DNA of 64,000 bases from Nilaparvata lugens. Lineage: Eukaryota; Arthropoda; Insecta; Hemiptera; Delphacidae. Positions 43,506 to 57,423 of this stretch are shown here, piece by piece. The stretch is taken from NCBI RefSeq assembly GCF_014356525.2, contig NC_052511.1:28748639-28812638 (forward strand). Reading direction: 5' to 3'. The notes under the pieces were generated by a model, which worked only from the letters and a program-made list of their open reading frames with translations, had not been told where the DNA came from and did no database searches. The translations under genes were made by a program, and so were the position numbers. The stretch's first letter is position 1. Each line of letters starts with the position of its first letter.

Positions 43506-45229
43506 ACGTATTATGTCAATTTGATCTCGAAAAATACCTGTTACTATATCGGCGTGTCTTTGGCGAACAAAATTCTTCCACCTCAGCTAAACCTGTGTAC
43601 TGATTTTTTTTTTAACATATTTCCTTCAATTATTGAAAAAGGTGAGGAAACGCAGAAAAGCTGAGATAACGCTAATTTTGTATAACTTGATAAATTGGTA
43701 TTTAGGAGGTCCTGGATAAATGCATTTCAATCTTCAACTTGGTGCCAACATAACAAAGTCAACTCAACTTAATGCCAACCTGACAAAATTTTTAATTTAG
43801 TTACCAGAACAACTGTTTCGAAGAGGTACTCTCTCTAGATTATAGTTCTATACTAACATAATTATGGTATGGACATTTCAATTATAATTTTAAGATATTG
43901 GAATAAGAAGAATATACATGCTAAAATAACTTTAAACCCTTAAAACCCACCCTTAGAGTTAAAATATCGCCAAAAGATTTCTTAGTGCGCCACTAAAGAA
44001 TAAATAAAATAAATAAAGAATAAATATTCTAATCAATAAAATGTTATTCAAAACTTAACAACTCACAATAATATAATATTATCACAATCGCTATAAGCTG
44101 CCAGCATTTGTATAAAACTCCGGTATGGAAACATGAGCTTCCTGTATCGAAACACATATTGCAACACATTGTTACCAGCATATCAATTTCTCTTTGAGCT
44201 TCCTTTATACAAACACATCTACAACAATGTAGGTATGCGGTATGATGTTCCATGAATCAAATTTAAACATGAATTTTGAAAAATCTAGAAATAAAATTGA
44301 AATTTGGGCTTCGAGGTGCACGATTTTGATATTTTTAGAATCTATGTTCAAAATTTGGAGATCTAAATCATTCCCGTTTTTCCGGTATGCAATCCACAAG
44401 TTGACATGTTTTGATGCGAACAAACGAACAAACACAACCCTACTCTCTCTTATCATATAGAAGTGACACTGGCCGAGTAGAATGAAGTGTAGTACGAAAT
44501 CTGAGCATTGTGTCAGAAGTTATAAGTGTTTGAAATTATGATCCTTCAGGTGTCCTCAAGCGCGCCTCTCCACTAGGAAATAGTGGAATGAAGTGCATCT
44601 AACGGGTGATTCTCATAGAAAATAATTTCATGAACTTATGTTATTGTGCGAAATATCAATGTGAGGACGATGTAGTTGGTGATGATGGTTGAAGCTGAAA
44701 ATTAGATGTTTTTTACAATACAAGGAGCATTGTTGTCAGGTGTACCTGGAAATCTCTATGAGATAGAACGCTCTATTTATCTCAGATTGTAGAACACAGA
44801 AATATGATTTTGAATTATACATCTAAATGGTAACAATTGAAAGATATTGTTGATCAAAAACTAAAATTCATCAAAATTGATTTTTTCTTCAAATTTCACT
44901 AATTTTTGAAAAATCATAACTCAACACGCATTGGAGATAGAGAGTTCCGAATGATCTCATTTTATTCAGAATTTTAAAATGTAGAAAAAAGGCAGGAACA
45001 AATGTTTCTGTCCGATTACGAAATTTAGCAGAAATAGCTGAAAACTGGAAAATGAGCCGAAAATACGAGGTTTTTGGGCCAACCTGTATCTAGCACAAGG
45101 AAATTTTGCATGAAGAAATTGGTTCTGGACTTCTCTTAGGTACCCAAATAATATATTAAAAAATCAGAACTACAGTATAAATTGCAAGAACACCCCTTTT
45201 TTATGTCTATATTGACTGGACTACACCTT
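43506..45229. other. AT-rich region, no supported gene
   Basis: No exon or known element is recognised. The overlapping frames at 44,205-44,460 on both strands look like chance. Confidence 0.45.
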
Positions 45230-46055
45230 CAAAAAGGAATATCTCGGGAACTGTTGGGAATATCACAAAATTTCATTGAACAAAAAGTGTAGAGAATTTA
45301 TCAAACTTCACTTTTGAATAGTTATGTCGGTTGAACGCATTGCTCTCAATATATGAGCGTGGAAGTAAAACGCTGAAAAATACAAATTTCAAACCACCCT
45401 CATCCCCTTCGAACATGAGTTAGGAATCCTGATCTCCTCCTAACTAGTCTCAACAAAGCTGCAAAGTCAAAAATTTTGTTTAAATATTTCCTCCAAATTC
45501 CTTTGTCAATTGGTCTATTGTTGCAAAAATGGAGATTTCACACTCAACACTAAAGCTGATGCAAAAGGTGTAGGGAAATTTGTTAAAGTGTAAGAGTATA
45601 AATCAAATTGAAGAGAATTTAATGCTCCATAAGCACGATCAACATGGATTTTTCACAACGATTTTCAAAAAGTTATAAGAGCAGAAATAGAAAAAAATTG
45701 GTAACAGACGTGTATTTTTCAAAAATGTCGAAAACCATATGAGATATAAATCATATATGATATCTCGAAAACCAGATGAGATATGAAGGAAGTTGTAAGA
45801 TGAATATTGTAGGAAAATATGTAATCTTTAATTTGTTATATGACAGTCAAGTCCTTAGGATACATAGTTTTTGAGTTTCATGCGAGTAACCAAAAAATGG
45901 TACCTTTAAACCACTCAAACCCCCTTAACACAGGGGGTAGGGGTGAGGACTTTTGATATGTTTACCTCCTTACTACTCTTAACAGAACTGTGGGGTCAAA
46001 AATTGTCTTCCCAACTTTTCCCTCTATAACCTTTCCTTGACTGGGCTAAATAGTT
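45230..46055. repeat. Dispersed ~0.8-kb non-coding repeat, copy 1
   Basis: Collinear with 59,930-60,735. Shared blocks include TCGGTTGAACGCATT, TATATGAGCGTG, CACACTCAACACT, TATCAAAAGTTATAAGAGCA-like sequence and AAAAATGGTACCTTT. Divergence and small indels are scattered. There is no long open frame, so the repeat is probably non-coding. Confidence 0.7.
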
Positions 46056-48457
46056 AGAGCTAGTCTAAAATAGCTTTTAAAAACATGAAAATGGGATTTA
46101 CATGGTATGTAATGTGAGGAATCTAACAAAATTTTTAAATCAAAATCAATAAATAAATCCTCTTCTAGTATTATATTAATGAAATGCACCATAATTTGTC
46201 TCACCTCAAACTTGAAAAAAAATCATGTTTCTAGTATATTTTCCAAATATCTAAATAATCACCACAATTTCTACATTCTAATAGGCTTTGACCAAAGCTT
46301 TTATAAAAAAGTCATTTATGAAGCATTTATTATCATAGTCAAATCTAAAACATACATTTTCATACACAAATAAAAAGCATGAACGCTTTATCACCAAATT
46401 TACCCATATAGTAAGTGGTATTTTTTTAGAATCTGCTTTTCTTTCAGGAAAGAAGGAGAATAAAAGTTCAATTAGCTAATACCTTATCAAACAGAGGCAC
46501 TGAACGATAACCTTTGACCAAAAGTATCAGTCAATATTCGAAAATGGTTCAACAGTAGCAGGTCTCTTTCCCTTCGTCACTTTGATAGACAATGGTACAC
46601 AAACGCTCGAGTAGTTTCCTGATGTGGAAAGCCTTCCTAATTGGGAAGCTCTTAACTCTTGGTTCCCCGAATGTCGAGAGCAGACAATGAAATCGGCTCC
46701 CACTTACTATCTGATAGAGAGGAGAGAGAGAAAGAGGATAAATGCTTCACTTTCTCATCCTCTTTCCCTGTCTGGCAGGCTCCTGGCATTCACTATCCAT
46801 ATTCCGCTTTTCCCCTGTTTTCTCTCATTTCTAGTCATTCTATACACCTTTACTTCCAAGTGCAATTGATTATTCATTTTTTGAAAAATGTGATAAAAAT
46901 GAATTATCTTGTCAAACAAAATTAATAAATAATAATATATAAATAGGACCAATTGTTCCAAGTCTGTCAACTTCTTTTCCTTTTATGCCTACATTAAAAT
47001 TAAACACTAATGCACAGTCATTCATTGACCTCGAATAATCAACATGATTACCGTACCTTTATTTTATGGATTAGGTAATCTGGGAATAATTGTTATCCTT
47101 ATCGTCAGTTGAGGAGCAAAAAATGATATCTTAGAGAAAAGTTAGCATTAGATAGCTTATGTTATCTTTTCTCCATGGTGATATCCAATTTATTACTAAA
47201 GGTTACACTATTACTTTATAAAACACTTACATAAGAGAAATTTGAATGAGTAAATATCTGAAGAATACAGCAGATAGGCCCAAATCACAATCAGTAGTAA
47301 TTCAGATTTTTTCGATAGTACAGTATCAATTTGTAGCTGGAATAGACAACAAAGATCAGTATTTTTCTGTTTCAGTGAGTTACAGACTCTGTGATTAATA
47401 ATTAGGATTGAATATGAATATGCAATAGAAATAATCTGCCTTGAAAATCCCTGATGACAGGATCCAGGAGGTGATAATAAAAATTCAAATGCCCATGGAG
47501 AAAATTCACGGAAGTATTTGTTTGAGATCCATGACAATTCATATCAAGAAGACATGAATTATCAAATTAATAATAGAAGAATAGTATTATTATTTAAAAA
47601 AAAAGCTGATAAGTGAAACTTTTTGGATGAGATTATTTCGAAAAATTCCATATTTGTGAGGAAAAATACTGTAAATGAATAGGTAGCCCAACTCTAATAA
47701 TGTATATCCGATGATTCAGGCTGATTATAATAATGTAAACGTAGTGATCAGATTCTAGGGATAACTTATGAGTTTGAAGAGTCCACTTTAGCTATACAAC
47801 AGCTAATAATAAAGAAAATTGTTTAAATTTATTCTTTTCATTTCTGATAAAATTTGCTGAATTTTCGGTAGTGAATTATCTACCGGTGGTATAGGAATTG
47901 GAAATTATTCTATTATTATCGAGAGAAAGAGCAAGTAAGATATGTATAGAAAAAGGAAAGAAGCAAGAGAAAGAAAAAAAAACGAAAGAGAACAGCAAAA
48001 TTCATGTAAGGTTAAATAATAAACTGTATTGTTGAATGAAGAATTCAAATTTTGAATTTCAATTTAATTAAGAGCATTGAAAGAGAAAACAATTCAGCAA
48101 AGTCGAATAATAGTGGAAGTTGAATCTTTAATACCTAGCAATAAGACTCAAGCTCAAGGACTTGGGTTAGTCATCTGACATTCAAATTTATTATACAGTA
48201 AGTATATTCATTATTCATAGAACAGTGGTCGGTCACTTTTAGTTGTTTGACAGTAGATGTTTGTAGCCAGGAATGAGCAATGGCAATTAATGGGCTGCCT
48301 GCCGAGATACTGCTGCCGCTGTAACCCATTATTTGGCCAAAGCCAGAGATAACGTGTATTAAATTCTTGATCCCTCTTCTCCTACTTGAAACTGAGCAAA
48401 TTTGAGAATGAGTTACAGCATCTGTTTGAAAACATATGTTTAGGAACCAGAATAATA
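46056..48457. other. AT-rich region, no supported gene
   Basis: Nothing recognisable. A GAGAGAGAGAAAGAG stretch lies at about 46,720 and a GAAAGAAAAAAAAACGAAAG stretch at about 47,970. Confidence 0.45.
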
Positions 48458-49025
<568 letters not shown>

Positions 49026-51464
49026 AAAAATTGATAATACTCAGGTTTTGAGAAAATGGTCTACCAAATGAATTTTTTAACTATTACAATCACATAAAAA
49101 ACACATTAAAATAGAGGATAATAGAGCTGAGAATTACAGGATTTAAATTTTTACAACATGGGAACAAGTTTGGGAAATTCCCTGAATCACTGTTGAATAT
49201 TGTCATAATATTCAATATAAATATAAAATAGCCATTATTATCTATAGTCGAAGTTTATAATAATTATAATTATGTTTTAAACAATATTATTATATTGACT
49301 TTATCTCTTTAATTCAATTAATTAATTTAATAGGTCCTTTTCTCTTTCACTACAGACTAAAGAAAATTTTAATGAAGGCTTTCATAGATTTTTGTAAGGT
49401 AGGGCTACTCGCGAGGGATTTAATGTAAGAAGATATTGGGCAAATCAAAAACCGTTTGGGACGATCCTTGTATATGAGGTTATCATTACTAAATTTTTTT
49501 TAAGAAACACATCGTAACATTGAATTTATCATTCATGAAGAAAAATTGAGCCAATATGATAGATAGCAACTGAATGTTTTACATACATAAGAAGGAATAA
49601 ACATTTTTTGGGTATGTAATTTATGTTTTCATAAATCAGTTGAAGACTCTGAAAAGATAAAATTGGATGGACCGAGGTTGGCGTGATATGCAATTGCGCG
49701 ATATCTTCCTATTTAAGATATACTGAGTGTCTTTTTGTAATACTTTTATACCCAGACCAGTGATTTATCAGTGTTTGTTTAAACTCTGAATGTAACACAT
49801 AAAACAATTCAAAATATTTGCGACCGTTCAATCGTGGATTGGCTTTATACTTATGCATATATGTCCGTAAGACATCAAATCGTGTAGCGTCGAAGCCTAC
49901 CTATCGTATCAAGATATCTGAAATGTGATTGAGAATGTGAATGTGAAAGAATAATGTGATAAACAATGAATTCTAGCCAAAATATTATTAATCACGTCTA
50001 TATGATTCAACCTTCCATAACTGTTCTTCCTGCATATGTTCTCTCAGGTTTTTGAACAATATATTATTTGACATACATGATGCTAACTAATAACTAATAA
50101 TCACGTTGTACCGGTATAGGCTACATCCATTATTCAAATAATCTTCTCAGGAAATACCCATTTGTTATTGGAACTCAATCATGATAGATATGCGAAGAGT
50201 AGAATCTGATAGATGTGAAATCTTATTATATGACTTGAACTACTTTCTCACCAGTTCTTCTCGTAGGTACGCGTTATCTCCAGTATGAATCAACCTTCGT
50301 AGCTCCTCATCACTTGCAGCTAATTTATTCATCAATAAAAAACATAATACAATGAACCGGAAGAGAATCAAATGTTCAATCATTAGGAAGCTCAATATGA
50401 TGCTTCAAAGTTCAATATAATATGATTTGCTGACAGACTCTCAATCTATGATTGATTGCCAGCTCATAAAAATATAATATTCTAGTGAAAAAGTTATAGT
50501 AGGAGCAACCAATATGAGAAAATATCAAGTTATAATAAAATCTTGTTTAAAGCATAACATGCATATTATAAAATCCTATTTAAAGATATTACTTATGATA
50601 AGCAATGTATTTACTAACTTCTAGACTGGAACTTTGATTTTGACAGATTTACGGAATAAAAAAAAATTTAGTCGATTCGAAATGTTTGAACCGAGGAGTG
50701 TATTTTATAGAATGAATAAAAACCTTGGTAGCTACGAATAATCAGTATAAGTCATGAAAAGCCCCCTAAGCCTAGATAACGTTTAAATATTTTTCTAAAT
50801 CGAGACGGTTGATGGATAAAGGAACATGTTGAATGAATTATGTCCATGTACACTCTGTTTAAATTTGATTTTATCATTTTTTGTTCCATAACTTGAATCA
50901 TGTCAATGTAATTATTTCACTATTGATATTGTTTCCCATATCGTCTGTAATAGTTTACTGTCTATGTCTTCACACTGAATAATAGAAATTGGTAGGTACC
51001 ACTAATTAATGCTTCTAATGAAATGTATTTTGAAATTTTCATTCTGTTTGTGTTAACTTTATTCAATAAAAAACTCTGACAGCATATATTGGGGACCCAA
51101 ATACCATTTGATAAGTTTGTCACACGATTGCTCATCATACCTTGAAATTTCAATTCGTTGCCACTTCTTGTAATTTTTTTTCAAGACTAACCAGTAAAAA
51201 GGAAAATGATTTATTACTTTGTCAAAACTATTTGAATAATCTTCATCAGAGCAGAACTTGACGAAGACTACTGAAATCTTGAAGAACTGAGAATAGGCTT
51301 ATATATACTCCTCGGTAAATTAAGAATTGTTATTCAAAATCTAAAGTTAATTAGTTCATTCAGACGTGATAATGCGTCATTTGAGTATTCCCTTTCCCGT
51401 ACATGCATAAGCCAATTCTTTTCTTTCTAATATTATAGATTATCAACTTGAACATAACTCTAAA
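49026..51464. other. AT-rich region with one unassigned short frame
   Basis: No known gene. On the minus strand 50,332-50,240 reads an ATG-started 30-residue peptide containing ASDEELRRLIHTGDNAYLRE. Its amino-acid composition is protein-like. An AG acceptor lies just before it and a GTGAGA donor-like site at its end. It could be a small exon of an unknown gene, but I cannot connect it to other exons. Confidence 0.3.
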
Positions 51465-52046
51465 AAATCTGGTGTGGTACTCTCACACAACTTTCCTTGC
51501 TCATTGAATTGTAAGCCTCATTCTCAAACGAGAATAATTCAGGGGAATAACGTAATGACGATTGGCGGCTACATATTCAAAACTGTATGATCATACTATT
51601 GTGTATATTGTTTTCAGAGTACATTATTTTTTCCTTTGTGTAAATTGTGAAATTTGATGATTTTTTCAAAGTAATCAAAACAGCTGTTCTACAGATAAAA
51701 TATCTCGAATATAATTAAAATTATTGGGGGAATTTTAATTAATGTTGTTAATAATAGACATTCCATTCAGGGTAATTTACTTATAATTTCTGGTTTTCAA
51801 ATATGGAATGGGGGTATCCCAATTTTTAGTATCAGACTTAATAACGTTAAGGGGTTATTACTATATATTTCATTTATTCTATTAATGATAATGGAAAAAA
51901 TAAATAGGTAAGATGAAATTCTTTGGATAATAAAATATTTTATTGATTGATCACTAATTTTATTTTTTGATATCAGGGGGATAAATATAAAAAGTGAAAT
52001 TTATATTTATGTTTTTTTTTTTAATAAACTGCTCTACCTACTGTAA
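51465..52046 (+). mobile_element. Microsatellite-family repeat, 5' part only (copy B)
   Basis: 51,465-51,690 matches 60,757-60,990 closely (AAATCTGGTGTGGTAC, CACACAACTTTCCTTGCTCA, AATGACGATTGGCGGC, AAAACAGCTGTTCTACAGAT). A short match (GAACTGCTCTACCTAC type) recurs at ~52,025 and 61,026. The microsatellite-bearing half is absent. Confidence 0.65.
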
Positions 52047-52854
52047 AGCGGCATTTTACATGCAAGCCAAATCATGTAGCTTTTCCTGGGGGAGTAACTC
52101 TCGCCTCCAAGGATAGGTCGATACACATATAATGAATCTTGTACTGAGTCACCAGTATTGATGTTATAAATTTTGAAAATGCGTGCGTGGACGCTAACTG
52201 AATACCAGACTGATCGATTCACTACAAGATTCGATACAATCGTCTGAATCGCGGGAGGCATAAACATTCACTCACCCTTGATTCTTCTTACGACAGATTG
52301 TATAATGATAAAATTTCTATAAGCAGTGTAGCGGTTGCTAAACACTGAATCCAGATATCTTAGAACTATTACCTGTGATGAAACAACATATAAAATCATA
52401 CAGGTTGAGCAAAAATCCTGATGTAGATAATTTATGGGACTGCGTCTCTAATAATTTCCGAAGGATTAAGAAAGGGTAATTGGACCAGATATCGTTCGGA
52501 ATATATTTCGAGAACAGAGTCTTGTCGGGTTTTAAGCTCTATTGTAGGAAATTATATGATCTCCAGCTGCATCTGCTATACAGTTGATGAATTCACTCCT
52601 AAGTCGAGGTTGGTAACAGATAAAAGCTGATATATGAGCAGGTAAGGACAGAGAATAGGTAATCTCGATCTGACCCCACACACTACATCCACTTAGATCT
52701 GTTCCAATATCCAGCTTGATTCAATTATTTCAATGATTGTATTCGATCGGTTCTTGATAATGTAGAACGTATCAGACACAATAATTGACAGGCTTAAGAA
52801 ATAATCGAACTCAGAAGACGAATTAACAAAATTGAAATATAATATAATAAAATA
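52047..52854. other. Region with no supported gene
   Basis: A 77-residue minus frame (52,267-52,034) is not recognised. Plus-strand sequence just before 52,855 may be older parts of the following LINE, but no motif is clear. Confidence 0.4.
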
Positions 52855-53697
52855 GGACTAGATCAGAAAACTCGGAAACTGATAGAAAAAACATTAACTA
52901 ATACAATATCCAAAGTAAAGTTCATAGGAAAACTGTCAAAACAGTTGCAGACTGGTGTCAGACAAGGTGATGGATTGTCTCCGTTGCCATTCAACATAGT
53001 TCTGGATAGAGTAATGGAAGAGTGGGAAAAACAACTCAAAGAAAGAAACCTTTGGAAGCCAATCGCGCTTGGGACCAAGAAAAATAATTTACAAATACCT
53101 TATTTGGCTTTTGCGGATGATCTTGCAATAATGGCAGACTCGGGCGAAGTTGCAATAAAACAAATAGAAACTTTGAAAGAATGTGCAGAAAAAGTTGGCT
53201 TACAAATATCCTTCGAAAAAACAGTGTTCACAACCACAAACCTAGAAGTTACCAGACTACAAACTAAATATGGAACAATCAACAGGGTTCCAGGTTTTAA
53301 ATATTTAGGAGAGGTTATTTTGGAGAGATTATCACAGCAGGATAGAATAAAGAAAGCTCATAAAGGCCTAGGGCTGGTGCAATCCATTTACAATAAAAAA
53401 TGCTTGTCTCTTCACACTAAAATTAGACATTATAATACAGTAATAAAGCCATCAATGCTATATGCCAGTGAGACCCTAAATCTCAACAGGAAAGCTGATC
53501 TAGAAAATTTGAAGAAAGAAGAAAGGAAAATAATTCGAAAAATTCTAGGTCCGAGATTAACTGAGAATGGTTATAGATTACAGAAAAATAGCACAGTTGA
53601 GCAACATTCAAATATTGTAACAGACATGAGAAAAAGACGTCTAAAATTCTATGGTCATATCATGAGGCTCCCTGACCATAGAATCACAAAAAAATAG
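52855..53697 (+). pseudogene. RTE-like reverse transcriptase fragment
   Basis: The open frame runs from GLDQKTRKLIEKTLTNTISK (52,855) through GVRQGDGLSPLPFNIVLDRV, the catalytic LAFADDLAIMADS, GLQISFEKT, FKYLGEVIL and LYASETLNLN. It ends with RRLKFYGHIMRLP and a TAG after ITKK. The ADD pair is present. The sequence continues past the stop after a frameshift at about 53,694. This group is distinct from the jockey/CR1-like elements elsewhere in the window (GVRQGDGLSP rather than GVPQGSVLGP). It is a non-functional fragment. Confidence 0.85.
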
Positions 53698-54041
53698 TAA
53701 AATATGTAGCTTCGCTTGCCTATGGAGGAGAATGGATTAGAAATGTTAAGAAGATCTAGTTTTGGCAGGAATTACTGATGATGAAATTAAAAATAGAAAT
53801 AATTTCAAAACAAAAGTGAACAAATGGGAAATTATTCCAGAGATAAAAGCACCAAGAGTTGGCACAAGATGGAGTGAAGAAGAAAAGCTGCATTTTCTCA
53901 GAGAATGAAAAGCTGGTGGGTGAACAAGAAAACCGCCAAGTCTAATAAAAATCAATGATCATGATTTTACTCAGCGTCTTCCACTTCGGGAGCTCTACGA
54001 CTAATAATAGTAATAGTAATAATAATATAATAAAATATATG
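52855..54041 (+). mobile_element. 5'-truncated RTE-like LINE
   Basis: The element carries a reverse transcriptase from just before its GVRQGDGLSP motif to the C-terminus. The last ~90 codons are in a shifted frame (KYVASLAYGGEWIRNVKK, then IKAPRVGTRWSEEEKLHF). It ends in a TAA/TAG-rich tail (54,002-54,041), the type of tail seen in RTE-clade elements. No endonuclease is present. Confidence 0.8.
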
Positions 54042-55813
54042 ATTTGACAGTGCAGATTCGGAGCTTGATTTACAGATTGATAATAATTTAACATTAACAA
54101 AAATGATTAGAAGTATTCTTGTACTTGCATGACACCATGCATGGTTCGACAGAATTTTATGATTGATAAATTTAACAGTTTGTGAAAAAATAGTGAAAAT
54201 AAATTATAAACGATTTTTAAAAATGCTCGGGGTCGTGGTTCTGGCACAGTTAATCAACTACAAGTTCTTATAAATTCTATACCAAATAAATTCTAGGATC
54301 TTAATAATCAATAAGCGCTTGTCGGCGTGGCCATTAATTTAACAAAGAAAAATTTTATGTTTTCTGCACTGTAATTTCTTTTGAAGCGTAGATTGGGGCC
54401 CCTTTTAAATTTAAAACTCACGTGAAACTCCTTGGCGGTCGTGGTTTTTTCTTTAGATCAAATTCGTTTGATCGGCGGCGGGTCCAGGCTTCGGTCTCAG
54501 CACGTGTGGAATTTTAATTTAATATCTCCTTCACCAATTAAATCAGGGAATAATTAAACTTGAAACTCTTGAATTATCGATTGATGAAATAAATTTACAA
54601 ATAACGAATAAAATAGCCTAAAATATTGGCTCACAGATAAAACATATAAAATCGAACAAAATTTCACAAATAGGTCTTTGGTAACCTTTAACAAGGTCTT
54701 ACTGGTGAGGATTTCAAAAGGGAAGTGACTGTCTTTTTCTAAGCTTCTTGGCTAGAACCTTTTCTCTGAGAATCTCTGTGTAATTAATTTGCATGAAAAT
54801 TTGCCATTGGTAGAATGATTATGACATAGGCATGATGTCAGTGGCAAGCAGTAAAATATAATTCCTTTAATTACAATAATAACTTAATTTGTATAATTCT
54901 TTAAATTGCTTAATTCTCTAGACATAGTTCCTCTATACAGTGTACATGCACTAGCATATATGATGAGGCAGGTTTGTTGTCTGATAACAGATTAACATAT
55001 GATGTTTTCAAACAATCACCCTTTTGGTGCTATTTCTATGCTATCTGATTGGCTTAGGCTTGCCAAAGAGATTCATTCACCATGTGGTTCAGTTGAAACA
55101 ATAATTAATAATTTAATATTTCTGCACAATTCTTATTATGTTTGAAACTGTTATAATTAATTTCTGCTGCTCTTATCAATAATAAAATATTCATGCTATG
55201 ACCTAGTTAGTTACAATAATACTTGACATTATAATATAATTTTGTGAATAATAAATAATTTTAACAATAATACATACATTTTATTTTTTATTTGAAATTC
55301 TTGGTCCTTTATAAATAGTTCTTAATTTTAGAAATAATATTACAGCTTGCATGAAAACCTGGCATGACATTTTATAGTATATTGAGTCAGTCAGCTGTGT
55401 TTGAGCTACTACAAAACATCTGATCAATAGTAAACAAAGTGTAACCTCAAAATTCAATGTTAAAACTATTCTCCATCTTCAAACAATCTCTTTTATTGAT
55501 TTTTTGATTTGTATTGTCATGTTTCTCTGCGTGGTAGTTATTAGTTTGCATCTTTGCAGCTGGAGCGCTAGTGGTCCACTGCTGACTTGATACCGTGCAT
55601 TCCCGTTGCATATTTTATTTATCTTTGTTCTAGTTTTTGGATATGTTCTGAAGCCTTTGTCATTTATTATTGTATTTGTCAATTTGTTGTTCGGCTTCCG
55701 GATATTTTTTGCATCTTTTTAAAGATCAATTTTATTGGTGATTTCTTGATCAAGGTTGCACCTGCTTGCTATCCATTTCCTGTCTTCACTCTCTCATCGT
55801 TTGTTTGACTACC
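54042..55813. other. AT-rich region, no supported gene
   Basis: Nothing recognisable. A somewhat GC-richer stretch at 54,220-54,510 repeats the motif GGTCGTGGTT. Confidence 0.4.
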
Positions 55814-57264
55814 AGCAACTTCATGTGTGTCTCCATTTATTTCTACTTTATTCGTGGAAATAGTTTCACCTCACCCTGTTTTACTTGTTTTATTTGTTGG
55901 AGACATTTTTTCGGTTCTTTGGAGCCATCAACTTTGGATTTCGGACAATTAGTTCATGTGTTATTTCATTTCTAATTTGTCAACGTGTTCAGAAACTCTG
56001 TGTGTGTGTGTGCATCTAACTTAGTATATGAAAGTTACAACTTGAACACCCATCTTTCGTGAAATTAGTTTTCACCTTGCCCTGTTTGTTTATTTCAATT
56101 GTTGGATATTCTCGACTGGTTCTTTGAAGCTATTTTTAGTTTTTCAAGACTTGAACACTTGTTCCAATTTTACATATTCCATTTCCATTACAGAATTCTC
56201 AAAATGGCTGCTTGCGTGTGTCACTGCATCTATCTACAAGTTTAAATTTGTTTTACATATTGCAGACTCTTGTTTTACATCGAGTGCTAACCTTGTTTAG
56301 TAATTCTTTATTTGAAATTTCGGGACTGAAAGTTTACCCATCATTCATTCTATTGATATTATTGTGATATATTGCCCATATCACTGTCTAAAGTGACTCT
56401 CAATGTAAATCACATTTTACAAACATTGCAACTGAATATTTCCAAGACTCAGGAAATATATTCTTCGAAACATTAATTGAAAACTCTTCCTCTACAACTG
56501 GCTGCTGTTTCATCTGCATTTCAAACAAGTTGGAAGCAACTTCATGTGTGTCTCCATTTATTTCTACTTTATTCGTGGAAATAGTTTCACCTCACCCTGT
56601 TTTACTTGTTTTATTTGTTGGAGACATTTTTTCGGTTCTTTGGAGCCATCAACTTTGGATTTCGGACAATTAGTTCATGTGTTATTTCATTTCTAATTTG
56701 TCAACGTGTTCAGAAACTCTGTGTGTGTGTGTGTGTTTATCTAACTTAGTATTTATGAAAGTTACAACTTGAACACCCATCTTTCGTGAAATTAGTTTTC
56801 ACCTTGCCCTGTTTGTTTATTTCAATTGTTGGATATTCTCGACTGGTTCTTTGAAGCTATTTTTAGTTTTTCAAGACTTGAACACTTGTTCCAATTTTAC
56901 ATATTTTATTTCCATTACAGCATTCTCAAAATGGCTGCTTGCGTGTGTCACCGCGTCTATCTACAAGTTTAAATTTGTTTTACATATTGCAGACTCTTGT
57001 TTTACATCGAGTGCTAACCTTGTTTAGTAATTCTTTATTTGAAATTTTGGGACTGAAAGTTTACCCATCATTCATTCTATTGATATTTATTGTGATATAT
57101 TGCCCATATCACTGTCTAAAGTGACTCTCAATTGTAAATCGCATTTTACAAACATTGCAACTGAATATTTCCAAGACTCAGGAAATATATTCTTCGAAAC
57201 ATTAATTGAAAACTCTTCCTCTACAACTGGCTGCTGTTTCATCTGCATTTCAAACAAGTTGGAA
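55814..57264. repeat. Tandem duplication of a ~721-bp unit
   Basis: Unit 1 (55,814-56,534) and unit 2 (56,535-57,264) both start AGCAACTTCATGTGTGTCTC and end TTTCAAACAAGTTGGAA. They differ by a handful of substitutions and small indels, including the length of a GT run near 56,000 and 56,720. The plus strand is T/C-rich with several short frames, none recognisable. High identity suggests a recent event or ongoing homogenisation. Confidence 0.9.
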
Positions 57265-57292
57265 TCTTGTTTCTCTTCTGATGTGTCCATTT

Positions 57293-57423
57293 GAGCTATT
57301 GGAAGCTCACGCTGTCTTCGAAGGCCCTAGACCAAACCGGGACCTTGACTTTGGCCTATTCGAGCTATTGGAAGCTCACGCTGTCCTTGAAGGCCCTAGA
57401 CCAAACCGGGACCTTGGTTCTTG
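57293..57423. repeat. 69-bp tandem duplication
   Basis: Two units begin GAGCTATTGGAAGCTCACGC (57,293 and 57,362) and share CCCTAGACCAAACCGGGACC. They lie just after the 721-bp duplication. Confidence 0.9.

Noticed and set aside
46624..46925. Two overlapping plus-strand frames of 81 and 88 residues
   Set aside because: Adjacent frames of the same low-complexity GA/CT-rich stretch, with no domain or splice support.
52034..52267. 77-residue minus-strand frame
   Set aside because: No similarity that I recognise, and no consistent splice sites linking it to a gene.
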